A stretch of DNA of 10,533 bases. Origin: Rubrivivax sp. GTDB lineage: Bacteria; Pseudomonadota; Gammaproteobacteria; Burkholderiales; Burkholderiaceae_C. The stretch's first letter is position 1, and each line of letters opens with the position of its first letter. This document shows, piece after piece, positions 1-7,009 of this stretch. A model generated the notes under the pieces. That model did not search any database. It was not told the origin of the DNA and saw only the letters and a program-made list of their open reading frames with translations. The stretch is from contig JADZCL010000021.1 of the NCBI GenBank assembly GCA_020851615.1, positions 1 through 10,533 on the forward strand, given 5' to 3'. The position numbers and the translations under genes are program-made.

Positions 1-692
1 GCCAGCGAGAGCTGCGAGATCACGTCCGGCGGCGTCACCACCGCTGCGACGATGAAGGCGCCGACGATGAAGTAGCCGCGGAACTTCTGCAACTGCTCGA
101 TGCTGACCAGGCCGATGCGCGCCAGCACGATGACGGCAATCGGCACCTCGAAGGCAATGCCAAAGACCAGGAACAGGGTGAGCACGAAGCCGAAGTACTG
201 CTCGATGTCCGGCGCCGCAGTGATCGCACTGGGTGCAAAGGCCTGAATGAACTTGGACATCGCCGGGATGACCAGGAAGTAGCAGAACGCCACGCCGACG
301 AAGAACAGCAGCGTGCTGCTGATCACCAGCGGCAGCACGAACTTCTTCTCGTGCGAATACAGGCCCGGCGCGACGAAGGCCCAGACCTGGTAGAGCACAT
401 AGGGCAGCACGACCAGGAAGGCCGCCATCAGCGTGATCTTGAGCGGCACCAGGATCGGCGAGATGACGTTGGTGGCGATCAGCCGCGTGCCCTGTGGCAG
501 GTGCGCCACCAGCGGCTGCGCCAGCAGGTCGTAGAGGGCGCCCATGCCCGGCCAGAAGGCCAGCACGCCAAAGGCGATACCCACGGCGATGGCCGAGCGG
601 ATGATGCGGTCGCGCAGCTCGATCAGGTGCGAGACGAACGGCGCCTCGGTGCCGGCCAGCTCGTCTTCGGCGTCCTTCTTCGGTTCGCTCAC
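1..692 (-). CDS. tatC: Sec-independent (twin-arginine) translocase subunit TatC, 3' end cut by window
   Basis: Polytopic inner-membrane core of the Tat system. With TatB it forms the receptor that binds the twin-arginine signal peptide of folded precursors. About 230 residues are visible. The family signature near the N-terminus (HLIELRDR, residues 22-29) is followed by several hydrophobic helices. The conserved loop [18 protein letters not shown] (about 100-117) carries the Phe and the Glu (F106, E115 here) that correspond to the functionally key F94/E103 of E. coli TatC. TPPDVISQ (220-227) precedes the last helices, so roughly 30 residues lie beyond the window edge. The start is GTG, and its bases overlap the tatB stop by 4 bp (GTGA), which suggests translational coupling. 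It is the last visible gene of the tatABC run. The identity is secure. Confidence 0.97.
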   Translation of the reverse strand, partial: MSEPKKDAEDELAGTEAPFVSHLIELRDRIIRSAIAVGIAFGVLAFWPGMGALYDLLAQPLVAHLPQGTRLIATNVISPILVPLKITLMAAFLVVLPYVLYQVWAFVAPGLYSHEKKFVLPLVISSTLLFFVGVAFCYFLVIPAMSKFIQAFAPSAITAAPDIEQYFGFVLTLFLVFGIAFEVPIAVIVLARIGLVSIEQLQKFRGYFIVGAFIVAAVVTPPDVISQLSL

Positions 693-1177
693 GTGCGGCC
701 CTTGGCCCCGGGCTTGACACCAGGCGGCCGAAAGCGCGCCACGCGGGCCGCACCCGATTGCGCACGCGTGCGCACACCATGCTCGCGCTTGTACCACTGC
801 GGCATGGCGCCGCGCTTCAAGCGCCAGTTCTTCTTCGGATGGCGGTAGACGGGCACCGTCTCCAGCGGATCGTCGCGCGTGCTGCCACCGGAGCCGACCT
901 CACCCAGCGCGTTGAACTCGGCGGCGGCCTCGCCCACTTCACGCTGCACGGTCTGCTCGACGTCGCGCGCGGCGTCCTCGAACTGCGTCTTCATCTTCTT
1001 GAGCTCTTCGAGCTCGATCGAGCGGCTGACCTCGGCCTTGACGTCGGCCACGTAGCGCTGCGCCTTGCCCAGCATGTGGCCGACCGTGCGGGCCACGCGC
1101 GGCAGCTTCTCGGGGCCGATGACGATCAACGCCACGGCACCGATGAGGGCCAGCTTGTCGAAACCGAAGTCGATCAT
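689..1177 (-). CDS. tatB: Sec-independent protein translocase subunit TatB
   Basis: Single-span membrane protein of 162 residues that partners TatC in twin-arginine signal recognition. One N-terminal transmembrane helix (residues 5-20) ends in the conserved Gly-Pro hinge ([14 protein letters not shown]21-P22). A charged amphipathic helix follows (about 23-80), then an acidic middle and a strongly basic C-terminal tail (about 110-162, including [19 protein letters not shown]). The Gly-Pro hinge and the length separate it from TatA. It lies 92 bp after tatA and overlaps tatC by 4 bp. No strong Shine-Dalgarno sequence is seen before the ATG. The nearest AGG, 9 nt upstream, is inside the arm of a long hairpin (1186-1224), so translation may be restrained. 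Confidence 0.96.
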   Translation of the reverse strand: MIDFGFDKLALIGAVALIVIGPEKLPRVARTVGHMLGKAQRYVADVKAEVSRSIELEELKKMKTQFEDAARDVEQTVQREVGEAAAEFNALGEVGSGGSTRDDPLETVPVYRHPKKNWRLKRGAMPQWYKREHGVRTRAQSGAARVARFRPPGVKPGAKGRT

Positions 1178-1185
1178 GCGGCAAG

Positions 1186-1224
1186 GCCTGGGCGCTGGGT
1201 CGCAAGGCGACCGCGCGCCCAGGC
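1186..1224 (-). promoter_or_regulatory. Long imperfect hairpin in the tatA-tatB intercistronic gap
   Basis: A perfect 10-bp inverted repeat (GCCTGGGCGC at 1186-1195, GCGCCCAGGC at 1215-1224) encloses a second perfect 6-bp repeat (GGTCGC at 1198-1203, GCGACC at 1207-1212). A 2x2 mismatch separates the two stems and the loop is 3 nt, so 16 base pairs fold in 39 nt. On the transcribed strand the 3' foot lies 8 nt before the tatB ATG, and the only SD-like AGG falls inside that arm. No U tract follows, so it does not look like an intrinsic terminator. A role in mRNA stability, processing or restraint of tatB translation is inferred. Confidence 0.72.
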
Positions 1225-1269
1225 GTCAGGGGTGGCGATTCAACGGACTCTGGACGCGGCGGCCGCGGC

Positions 1270-1512
1270 TCAGGACTTCTGCTTGGCCTCGACGTCGACC
1301 GTCTGGTCGGCGCTGCGCTGCGCCTGCGTCACCTGCTGCGCAGGCGGTGCCGGAACGCCCGGTTCGGCCTCGCCGCCGGTCTTGACCCCGTCCTTGAAGC
1401 CCTTGACTGCCGCACCGAGGTCGGTGCCGATGTTCTTGAGCTTCTTGGTCCCGAAGATCAGCACCACCACCAGCAGCACGATCAGCCAATGCCAGATGCT
1501 GAACGATCCCAT
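1270..1512 (-). CDS. tatA: Sec-independent protein translocase subunit TatA
   Basis: Small membrane protein (80 residues) that oligomerises to form the translocation element of the Tat system. The N-terminus [27 protein letters not shown] shows one transmembrane helix (about 5-20), the TatA-type Phe-Gly hinge (F20-G21, in place of the Gly-Pro of TatB) and the basic LKNIGTDLG amphipathic helix. A polar, acidic, Pro/Gln-rich tail follows, and the protein ends at KQKS. A good ribosome-binding site (GGAGAA, 1518-1523) lies 5 nt before the ATG. It is the first of three tat genes, 69 bp after the HIT gene. TatA is usually needed in excess over TatB and TatC, which fits its strong SD compared with that of tatB. 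Confidence 0.96.
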   Translation of the reverse strand: MGSFSIWHWLIVLLVVVLIFGTKKLKNIGTDLGAAVKGFKDGVKTGGEAEPGVPAPPAQQVTQAQRSADQTVDVEAKQKS

Positions 1513-1517
1513 GTGAG

Positions 1518-1523
1518 TTCTCC
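1518..1523 (-). promoter_or_regulatory. Ribosome-binding site of tatA
   Basis: GGAGAA on the minus strand, 5 nt upstream of the tatA ATG. It is clearly stronger than anything before tatB. Confidence 0.7.
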
Positions 1524-1539
1524 TGCAAAGGAACCGGAC

Positions 1540-1545
1540 ATTCTA
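1540..1545 (-). promoter_or_regulatory. Possible -10 element of an internal tat promoter
   Basis: TAGAAT (five of six matches to TATAAT) in the 69-bp HIT-tatA gap would place a start site about 20 nt before the tatA ATG. No -35 hexamer is found at 16-18 bp spacing; the nearest TTGCAC is only 13 bp away. The call is therefore weak. Confidence 0.25.
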
Positions 1546-1581
1546 GGTGACGGTGGGAGTGCAACGGGACAGGTGCCGCCC

Positions 1582-1929
1582 TTACCCCCGCGTCCAGGGC
1601 CTGGGGCCACCCATCACGTGAACGTGCAGGTGATCGACCTCCTGCCCGCCATCGCGCCCGGTGTTGACGACGACCCGAAAGCCGTTGGCGACCCCAAGCT
1701 GTTGCATCAGCCGCGGCGCCAGCGCCAGCATGCGCCCCAGCAGCGCCTCGTCGGCCACGCCCGTGTCGGCCAGCGAGGCGATGTGCCGTTTGGGAACGAT
1801 CAGCACGTGCACCGGCGCCCAGGGGTTGATGTCGTGAAAGACGAGAAGTTCCGCGTCCTCGTAGGCCTTCTTCGACGGGATCGCCCCGGCGACGATCTTG
1901 CAGAAGATGCAGTTCGAGTCGGTGCTCAT
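1582..1929 (-). CDS. HIT-family (HinT-like) nucleoside phosphoramidate hydrolase
   Basis: A 115-residue protein of the histidine-triad superfamily. These small cytoplasmic enzymes hydrolyse purine nucleoside phosphoramidates and acyl-adenylates such as AMP-lysine. The N-terminus CIFCKIVAGAIPSK (7-20) carries the Cys-x-x-Cys pair that often binds zinc in this family. HVLIVPKRHI (41-50) forms the core strand, and the catalytic triad HLHVHV is at 100-105. Length and motif order match the HINT branch. It follows hisE by 4 bp and precedes tatA by 69 bp. A HIT gene between the his genes and tat is a familiar arrangement in Burkholderiales. Its physiological substrate cannot be read from the sequence. 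Confidence 0.93.
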   Translation of the reverse strand: MSTDSNCIFCKIVAGAIPSKKAYEDAELLVFHDINPWAPVHVLIVPKRHIASLADTGVADEALLGRMLALAPRLMQQLGVANGFRVVVNTGRDGGQEVDHLHVHVMGGPRPWTRG

Positions 1930-1933
1930 CGCT

Positions 1934-2293
1934 TCAGTGCCTTCCTTCGTGGTCGCGTGCGGCGGCCTTGCGGGCGGCGAATTCCTCGAGGCCGGAGATG
2001 CCCTCGCGGCGGCGCAGTTCGTCCAGCACCTGCGCCGGTGACAGGCCGAAGTGCGCCAGCGCCACGAGGCAGTGGAACCACAGGTCCGCCAGCTCGTGGA
2101 CGATCTTCTCGGGCTGGCCGTCCTTGCCGGCCATCACCGTCTCGGTGGCCTCCTCGCCGATCTTCTTCAGGATGGCGTCTGGACCCTTGGCCAACAGGCG
2201 CGCCACGTAGCTCTGCTCGGGGTCGCCACCGCGGCGCGACTCGATCACGGCCGCCAGCCGTGCCAGGGTGTCGTCGGATGAAGTCGTGCTCAT
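1934..2293 (-). CDS. hisE: Phosphoribosyl-ATP pyrophosphatase HisE
   Basis: Catalyses the second step of histidine synthesis, PRATP to PRAMP plus pyrophosphate. The protein has 119 residues and the all-alpha, MazG-like HisE fold. [10 protein letters not shown] (28-37), KKIGEEATE (43-51, metal-binding acidic helix) and HELADLWFH (66-74) are its hallmarks. The ATG was chosen because it overlaps the hisI stop (ATGA), which implies translational coupling, and because the family begins about 10 residues before the conserved [11 protein letters not shown] helix. The reading frame stays open upstream, but only as the shadow of hisI. HisE and HisI are separate proteins here, not the HisIE fusion found in enterobacteria. 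Confidence 0.95.
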   Translation of the reverse strand: MSTTSSDDTLARLAAVIESRRGGDPEQSYVARLLAKGPDAILKKIGEEATETVMAGKDGQPEKIVHELADLWFHCLVALAHFGLSPAQVLDELRRREGISGLEEFAARKAAARDHEGRH

Positions 2294-2703
2294 CGGTCGT
2301 AGATCCGCTTGGGGTCCAGCAGCACCGGGTCGACGCTGCGCCATTGCCCGGCCTGCAGCTCCTGGTAGAAGCAGCTGTGGCGGCCGGTGTGGCAGGCAAT
2401 GCCCGGTGCGTGGCCGAGCTGGGTGACGCTCAGCAGCAGCACGTCGTGGTCGCAGTCCATGCGAATCGCATGGACCTGCTGGAAGTGGCCCGACTCCTCG
2501 CCCTTGTGCCACAGCCGGCTGCGCGAGCGGCTCCAGTAGACGGCCTGGCCACGGCGCACGGTCTCGGCCAGCGCCTGCCGGTTCATCCACGCGAACATCA
2601 GCACGTGGCCCGTGCCCTGCTCCTGTGCGATCACCGGCACCAGGCCGTCGCGGTCCCATGTGATCTGGTCGAGCCAGGCGTCCTGACTGTTCGTGTCCTG
2701 CAT
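2290..2703 (-). CDS. hisI: Phosphoribosyl-AMP cyclohydrolase HisI
   Basis: Opens the purine ring of phosphoribosyl-AMP in the third step of histidine synthesis. The protein has 137 residues. The substrate segment [18 protein letters not shown] spans 56-73. The metal site DCDHD is at 83-87, and the two zinc-ligand cysteines are C104 and C111 in [11 protein letters not shown]. All diagnostic residues are present. The start is an ATG followed by [13 protein letters not shown], 10 bp after the mutT stop, with no strong SD. The stop overlaps hisE. The usual upstream partner hisF is not here: mutT takes that place. Confidence 0.96.
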   Translation of the reverse strand: MQDTNSQDAWLDQITWDRDGLVPVIAQEQGTGHVLMFAWMNRQALAETVRRGQAVYWSRSRSRLWHKGEESGHFQQVHAIRMDCDHDVLLLSVTQLGHAPGIACHTGRHSCFYQELQAGQWRSVDPVLLDPKRIYDR

Positions 2704-2713
2704 GCGCGAAAGT

Positions 2714-3130
2714 CTACGTCGTGCGGTGCGTCGGGCCGGCGAAGCCGCGCTCGGCGGCCAGCCAGCGCAGCACCGGCACGGTGCCCGGCAAGACCGGCGC
2801 CACCGCCACCGGCAGCGTGCACCAGGCCATCTGCTGGCCCTCGCGCATCTGCAGCGTGCCTGTCCACTGGTACACCTTGCAGAAGTGCAGGCGCACCCGT
2901 GCGTGCGGGTAGTCGACGATCTCCTGCTGCCAGGGCTGCACGGCGCCCACGGTGATGCCCAGCTCCTCGTGCAGTTCGCGCCGCAGCGCCTGCTCGACCG
3001 CCTCACCGGGCTCGAACTTGCCGCCCGGGAACTCCCACCAGCCGGCGTAGACCTTGCCCTGCGGCCGGCTGGTCATCAGGAAGGCGCCCCCGCCGTCGAA
3101 CAGCACGCCAACGGCCACGTCCACCGGCAT
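2714..3130 (-). CDS. mutT: Nudix hydrolase, MutT (8-oxo-dGTP diphosphatase) type
   Basis: Likely removes oxidised guanine nucleotides (8-oxo-dGTP) from the pool. The 138-residue protein has a perfect Nudix box, G-x5-E-x7-RE-U-x-EE-x-G-U, at residues 37-59 (GGKFEPGE, then RELHEELGI). The [17 protein letters not shown] lead-in and the single-domain length are typical of MutT proper. The ATG was chosen because GGTGAG lies just upstream and because [11 protein letters not shown] begins the fold; the longer open frame upstream is only the antiparallel shadow of the DUF815 gene. It starts 4 bp after the DUF815 stop and is followed 10 bp later by hisI. DUF815-mutT pairing is common in this order. 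Substrate assignment rests on family resemblance. Confidence 0.92.
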   Translation of the reverse strand: MPVDVAVGVLFDGGGAFLMTSRPQGKVYAGWWEFPGGKFEPGEAVEQALRRELHEELGITVGAVQPWQQEIVDYPHARVRLHFCKVYQWTGTLQMREGQQMAWCTLPVAVAPVLPGTVPVLRWLAAERGFAGPTHRTT

Positions 3131-3134
3131 GCGC

Positions 3135-4004
3135 TCACCGCTCACCCGCACGCCCCGCGAAGTCCTTGGCGAACTGGAAGGCCACGCGCCCCGACCGCGA
3201 CCCGCGCTCCAGCGCCCACACCAGGCTCTCCTGCCGCGCGGCCGCGATCGCCGCCTCGGGCACGTCGAAGCTGCGCAGCCACTGCGCAACGATGGCCAGG
3301 TACTCGTCCTGACTGAAGGGATAGAAGCTCAGCCACAGGCCAAAGCGCTCGGAGAGACTGATCTTCTCCTCCACCACCTCGCCGGGATGCACCTCGCCAT
3401 CCTCGGTGTGGCGGTAGCTGAGGTTGTCCTTCATGTACTCGGGCAGCAGGTGGCGGCGATTGCTGGTGGCATAGATCAGCACGTTGTCGCTGCTTTGCGC
3501 CACGCTGCCATCGAGCATGCTCTTCAAGGCCTTGTAGCCGGCCTCGCCCTCGTCGAAGCTCAGGTCGTCGCAGAAGATCACGAAGCGCTCGGGCCGCTCG
3601 GCGACAAGGTCGACGAGGTCGGGCAGGTCGACCAGATCGGCCTTGTCGACCTCGATCAGCCGCAGCCCGCGCGCGGCAAAGGCGTTCAGGCAGGCCTTGA
3701 TCAGCGAGCTCTTGCCGGTGCCGCGCGCGCCGGTCAACAGCACGTTGTTGGCCGGCCGTCCGGCGACGAACTGCTCGGTGTTGCGCAGCAGCTTCTCCTT
3801 CTGCGCGTCGACCTCGCGCAGGTCGGCAAGGCGGATGGCCGCCACATGCCGCACGGGCTGCAGCAGCCCGGCGCTGCCGCGCTTGCGGTAGCGAAAGGCC
3901 ACCGAGGCCGACCAGTCGGGGGCGCCGAGCGGGTGCGGCAGCACCGCCTCCAGCCGCGCCAGCAGCGCGTCGGCACGGGCAATCAGGTTTTCGACGGCGG
4001 ACAT
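3135..4004 (-). CDS. DUF815-family AAA-type ATP-binding protein
   Basis: A 289-residue P-loop ATPase whose cellular role is not established for the family. Walker A GARGTGKS is at 92-99, Walker B FVIFCDDL at 141-148, a sensor-1-like YATSNRR at 178-184, and an Arg-rich GSRSGR near the C-terminus (268-273) could be sensor 2. A short coiled or helical N-terminus (1-22) precedes the ATPase core. An alternative in-frame ATG lies 24 bp upstream (start at 4028, giving 297 residues). Neither start has a clear SD; I chose the inner one because it opens directly on the LIARADALLARLEA helix. It lies 4 bp before mutT, and the two are probably cotranscribed. The protein is conserved, soluble and probably a remodelling ATPase, but no substrate can be named. 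Confidence 0.9.
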   Translation of the reverse strand: MSAVENLIARADALLARLEAVLPHPLGAPDWSASVAFRYRKRGSAGLLQPVRHVAAIRLADLREVDAQKEKLLRNTEQFVAGRPANNVLLTGARGTGKSSLIKACLNAFAARGLRLIEVDKADLVDLPDLVDLVAERPERFVIFCDDLSFDEGEAGYKALKSMLDGSVAQSSDNVLIYATSNRRHLLPEYMKDNLSYRHTEDGEVHPGEVVEEKISLSERFGLWLSFYPFSQDEYLAIVAQWLRSFDVPEAAIAAARQESLVWALERGSRSGRVAFQFAKDFAGRAGER

Positions 4005-4058
4005 GCGGTCGAGTTTAGCGAGCCCCATCCCGCCCGCTGGCGCTGGCAGGGCTGCCGT

Positions 4059-4715
4059 TCAGGCCGCCAGGCGCTGCAGCGGCGTGTCGATGGCCTCGGT
4101 CGGCAGGCGCCGGAAGCCCGAGCGGGCGTAGCGCTGCAGGCGGCCGACGATGAGCGCGGTCAGCGCCGAAGCCAGCGCGTGCGCATCGGCCGACGGCGTG
4201 GTCGAGCCCTGCTCCTGCGCGCCCAGGCGCAGGCACTGGCGCAACTGCGACTCGACGCGGTCGAAGAACTGGTTCATGCGCGCGGAGAGCCGCTCGTGCT
4301 CGAAGACCAGTGCATCGCCGACCATCACGCGCGTCATGCCCGGGTTCTTCTCGCCGAACTGCAGCAGCATCAGCACGATGCGCTGGGCCTGCAATGCGCC
4401 GGACTCGTCGCGCTCGGTGATCTGCCTGACGAGGGCGAACACGCTCGATTCGATGAAATCGATCAGGCCTTCGAACATCTGCGCCTTGCTGGCGAAGTGG
4501 CGGTAGAGCGCCGCCTCGGAGACCTCGAGCTGGGCGGCGAGCGCGGCCGTCGTGATGCGCTCGGCGCCGGGTTGCTCGAGCATGCCCGCCAGCGTCTGCA
4601 GGATCTGCACCCGGCGTTCGCCGGGCCGCGGGCGCTTGCGCGCCACCGCAGCCGTGGACGCCTGCGTAGCGGGCGTGGCTTCGGCGCCGACCGGGTCGGG
4701 CATCGTCTCGGACAT
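4059..4715 (-). CDS. slmA: TetR-type nucleoid occlusion factor SlmA
   Basis: DNA-binding protein that, in E. coli, binds specific chromosomal sites and stops FtsZ rings from forming over the nucleoid. The protein has 218 residues from the chosen ATG (MSETMPDPVG). A low-complexity Ala/Thr/Pro leader is followed by basic ARKRPRPGERRVQILQTLA (25-43). The helix-turn-helix (ITTAALAAQLEVSEAALYRHF, 54-74) contains the SlmA-like SEAALYRHFASKAQMFEGLIDFIE segment. The rest is the all-helical TetR dimer/ligand domain. Other in-frame ATGs at 4772 and 4805 would add 19 or 30 residues; none has a clear SD. The position next to the HAD gene and argB is typical for Burkholderiales slmA. Family assignment is strong; occlusion function here is inferred. 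Confidence 0.88.
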   Translation of the reverse strand: MSETMPDPVGAEATPATQASTAAVARKRPRPGERRVQILQTLAGMLEQPGAERITTAALAAQLEVSEAALYRHFASKAQMFEGLIDFIESSVFALVRQITERDESGALQAQRIVLMLLQFGEKNPGMTRVMVGDALVFEHERLSARMNQFFDRVESQLRQCLRLGAQEQGSTTPSADAHALASALTALIVGRLQRYARSGFRRLPTEAIDTPLQRLAA

Positions 4716-4837
4716 CGCGTCGCGCGCTGCGCTCTGGGTGGGTTCGGCAAGGGGAGGCGACGATTCTTGCATAGGCCCGGCGCGGCTCCGGCTGCAGGTA
4801 AACACCGACTCCGCCGCCGGCGCCCTGGCCCCTCACA

Positions 4838-5587
4838 TCAGCGCGCGCCGCTCGGGTCGTCTGCCACGCCGATGCGCAGGCGCAGTTCACGCAGGCTGTG
4901 CACGCGGCAGTCGACGTAGGCCGGCGCCCGCGCGCTGCGCACGTCGCGCGGCGCACGGGCGCGCACCCAGCGCTTGAACCAGACCGTCTTCATGCCGATG
5001 CGACGGGCCGACTTCTGATGCGCGAGCGTATCCTCGACCAGGGTGCACTGCGCGGGCTGCACCCCCAGCTTGGCCGCCACGCGGCGCAGCATGCGCGCAT
5101 CGGGCTTGGGACGCAGCTGGCCGAACATGGCCATGTCCTCGATCGTGATCACGCCGTCGAAGTACGCCAGCAGCCCGAGCGTGCGCAGCACCCGCAAGGC
5201 GTAGGCGCGTGGCGCATTGGTGAGCACGAAGCGCCGCCCAGGCAGCGTGGCCAGCGCCGCGATGTCGTGCGGATGGCGCTGCAGCCGCGCCTCGAGGCCC
5301 GGCAACTCGTGCGTGTGGTGCAGGAAGTGCGCCGCCTTCACGCCGTGATGGCGCACCAGGCCCAGCAGCGTGGCGCCATAACGCAGCCAGTAACGCCGAC
5401 GCAGCGCATCGGACTGCGCCGCCGACAGACCGAGCTCACTCTGCACGTAGCACCCCATCGCCTGCGCAAGCTGCGGCATGGCCGAGCGGTAGGCGTCGTG
5501 CAGCGTGTCGTCGAGGTCGAAGAGCCAGACGGGGGTGATTCGCGGCGCGGGCGTGTCGTCGGGGCACACGCCCGCATTGTGGGTCAA
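4838..5587 (-). CDS. HAD-superfamily pyrimidine 5'-nucleotidase
   Basis: Phosphatase of the HAD superfamily, subfamily IA, in the branch annotated as pyrimidine 5'-nucleotidase (related to yeast SDT1/PHM8). The protein has 249 residues. Motif I is FDLDDT (23-28, nucleophile D24, acid/base D26), motif II is LTNA (122-125), motif III is K161 in RPKPD, and motif IV is VEDT (184-187). The alpha-helical cap lies between motifs I and II. The frame begins with TTG, whose bases overlap the stop of the PEP-CTERM gene (TTGA). A GTG 18 bp further in (at 5569) is an equally plausible start. Neither has a good SD. In related genomes this gene usually lies between argB and slmA. The normal substrate is not known with certainty. 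Confidence 0.88.
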   Translation of the reverse strand: MTHNAGVCPDDTPAPRITPVWLFDLDDTLHDAYRSAMPQLAQAMGCYVQSELGLSAAQSDALRRRYWLRYGATLLGLVRHHGVKAAHFLHHTHELPGLEARLQRHPHDIAALATLPGRRFVLTNAPRAYALRVLRTLGLLAYFDGVITIEDMAMFGQLRPKPDARMLRRVAAKLGVQPAQCTLVEDTLAHQKSARRIGMKTVWFKRWVRARAPRDVRSARAPAYVDCRVHSLRELRLRIGVADDPSGAR

Positions 5588-6882
5588 GCGGTCGTGCGCG
5601 CGCGCCGCCGCCAGACCCCGGCCCCGAATGCGACCGCCAGCAGCGCCAGCGTGGATGGTTCGGGAAGCTGCACCTCGACCGTGATCGGCGTCTGTGTGCC
5701 CGTGAACCGGCCGGCGCCGGTGAAGGTCAGCCCGGTGATGAACGCCGTGGTGTTGGCGGGATCCAGGCCGGCGCTGGTCTCGATGCCCAGGACGCGGAAG
5801 CGGTCGACGCCGCCGGGGCCGAACGCAAAGACGTTGTGGCCGTCCCAGTTGGCGGCCAGCAGCGTCCAGCCACCGATGCCGTCGAAGCCGAAGATGTCGT
5901 AGAGACCATCACCGATGTCGTCCGGCAGATCGACCGAGGCGAAGAAGGGGTCGCCGGCGTTGCCGATGGCGTAGTCGTAGCCGATGGCGATCTCGGGGTC
6001 GATGTAGTAGGTCTGCCCCGGCTGGACCGTCATGTTGAAGAGGAAAGAGCCATCTGGCTGCAGCACCGGCAGGTTGACCACCGGTGCCCCGCTCTGCAGG
6101 CGCGTGAAGTCGGCATACGAACGTGCGATCGCCTGCACGTTGTCATTGCCCAGGTTGTTGGAGAGGCCGTCCTTGGTCTGGATGATCGAGATCTCGATCA
6201 CGTACTGCGTGTTGAACTGGAAGGCGAAGTTGGGGTTGGTGAAGTGCTGCGGCAGCACGGTGATCGAGTTGTCGGTCGGCTGCAGGTTGATCGACGCCAC
6301 GTTCGCGCCCAAGCCCTGCAATGCCAGCGCACGGTCATAGATGTTGACGCGGTAGCCGTTGACGGTGGCGTTGGCCGGCGGCGACCAGGTGAACGTGGGC
6401 GCGGCACCGGTTCCCGAAAGCGTGAGGTTCTCGATCTTGGGCGCGTGCTGCGCGTTCGGATCCAGTTGCACCGGGATGTCGACCTGATCGACCGATCCGA
6501 CCGTATTGCGGAAGTGCAGCGTGAAGTCGCCGCGGAAGAACGGGTCGTCCTGAAAATAGCGCGACGAAAAACCGCTGGCGACGGGCAGCGGGTCGGACCA
6601 GATACGGCGCGACCAGGCGCTGCTGTTGACGCCATCCTTGGTCACCCAGCCGACGGTACCCAGCGCATAGTCGGCCGGGTTGCTGTTGGTCAGCACCGGC
6701 GACACGTCATTGGCGCCGAAGCGAACCAGTGCGCCTGTTGAATACCCCAGCGAATTGACGCCGCGGTACTCGAGGTTGAAGAAGGGTACGCTCACCGTCA
6801 CGGGTGCCGCCTGCGCACCCATCACCATGACACCAAGAACCCACGCCGCCGCGCGCGCGGCCGCCCGCACTGATGACCTCAT
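5584..6882 (-). CDS. Exported PEP-CTERM sorting-domain protein with a fibronectin III-like segment
   Basis: A 432-residue secreted protein. A Sec signal peptide (1-25: basic MRSSVRAAARAAA, hydrophobic core, cleavage after AQA) is followed by a beta-rich mature region without cysteine. The region around 145-185 (APTFTWSPPANATVNGYRVNIY) resembles a fibronectin type III module. Residues about 290-350 contain acidic Gly-rich strands (IAIGYDYAIGNAGDPFF; DDIGDGLYDIFGFDGIGG). The C-terminus has the complete PEP-CTERM signal: PEPST at 407-411, a hydrophobic helix, then WRRRAR. In known systems an exosortase recognises and cleaves this signal in cells that make exopolysaccharide; no exosortase gene is in the window. 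The ATG was chosen for its SD GGAGGGG; the longer GTG frame adds no signal-like sequence. The gene looks less GC-rich than its neighbours. Its function is unknown. Confidence 0.9.
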   Translation of the reverse strand: MRSSVRAAARAAAWVLGVMVMGAQAAPVTVSVPFFNLEYRGVNSLGYSTGALVRFGANDVSPVLTNSNPADYALGTVGWVTKDGVNSSAWSRRIWSDPLPVASGFSSRYFQDDPFFRGDFTLHFRNTVGSVDQVDIPVQLDPNAQHAPKIENLTLSGTGAAPTFTWSPPANATVNGYRVNIYDRALALQGLGANVASINLQPTDNSITVLPQHFTNPNFAFQFNTQYVIEISIIQTKDGLSNNLGNDNVQAIARSYADFTRLQSGAPVVNLPVLQPDGSFLFNMTVQPGQTYYIDPEIAIGYDYAIGNAGDPFFASVDLPDDIGDGLYDIFGFDGIGGWTLLAANWDGHNVFAFGPGGVDRFRVLGIETSAGLDPANTTAFITGLTFTGAGRFTGTQTPITVEVQLPEPSTLALLAVAFGAGVWRRRARTTA

Positions 6883-6887
6883 CTCAT

Positions 6888-6894
6888 CCCCTCC
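6888..6894 (-). promoter_or_regulatory. Ribosome-binding site of the PEP-CTERM gene
   Basis: GGAGGGG on the minus strand, 5 nt before the ATG at 6882 (7 nt from its GGAGG core). It is the strongest SD on the minus strand of this window and decides the start over the upstream in-frame GTG at 6927. Confidence 0.75.
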
Positions 6895-7009
6895 GGTGGA
6901 AGCGGCCTGATCGTCCGCTCTTAGCACAATGTAAGAGGAAGCAAGATCGATGTCGTCAGACTTGGAGTGGATTTGCCCCCCCGATCTGCAGGGAGCAGAA
7001 ACCCTAGGT

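Noticed and set aside
1489..2955. A 488-residue plus-strand open frame opposite HIT, hisE, hisI and mutT
   Set aside because: No domain is recognisable, and all four opposite-strand genes have diagnostic catalytic motifs.
4029..4058. Terminator hairpin after slmA (GGCAG/CTGCC)
   Set aside because: The 5-bp arms leave only a 2-nt loop and there is no T tract, so it cannot form a stable terminator.
3054..4919. A 621-residue open frame on the plus strand, antisense to mutT, DUF815 and slmA
   Set aside because: It has no recognisable motif, is rich in Arg/Gln/His as expected from antisense GC-rich codons, and covers three clearly real genes. It is a shadow frame.
6879..6887. Three-codon minigene ATG AGA TGA overlapping the start of the PEP-CTERM gene
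   Set aside because: Its ATG is only 2 nt from the GGAGG core, too close for efficient initiation. The pattern arises easily from a repeated ATGAG.
6915..6985. Possible sigma-54 promoter before the PEP-CTERM gene (some PEP-CTERM genes are RpoN-dependent)
   Set aside because: A TTGCT is present, but the required GG of the -24 element is GA (CGACATCGATC before TTGC), and only a few consensus bases match.
6883..7009. Attachment site or IS remnant flanking the PEP-CTERM gene
   Set aside because: No inverted terminal repeats, target-site duplication or integrase fragments were seen in the argB-PEP-CTERM gap or at the HAD junction.
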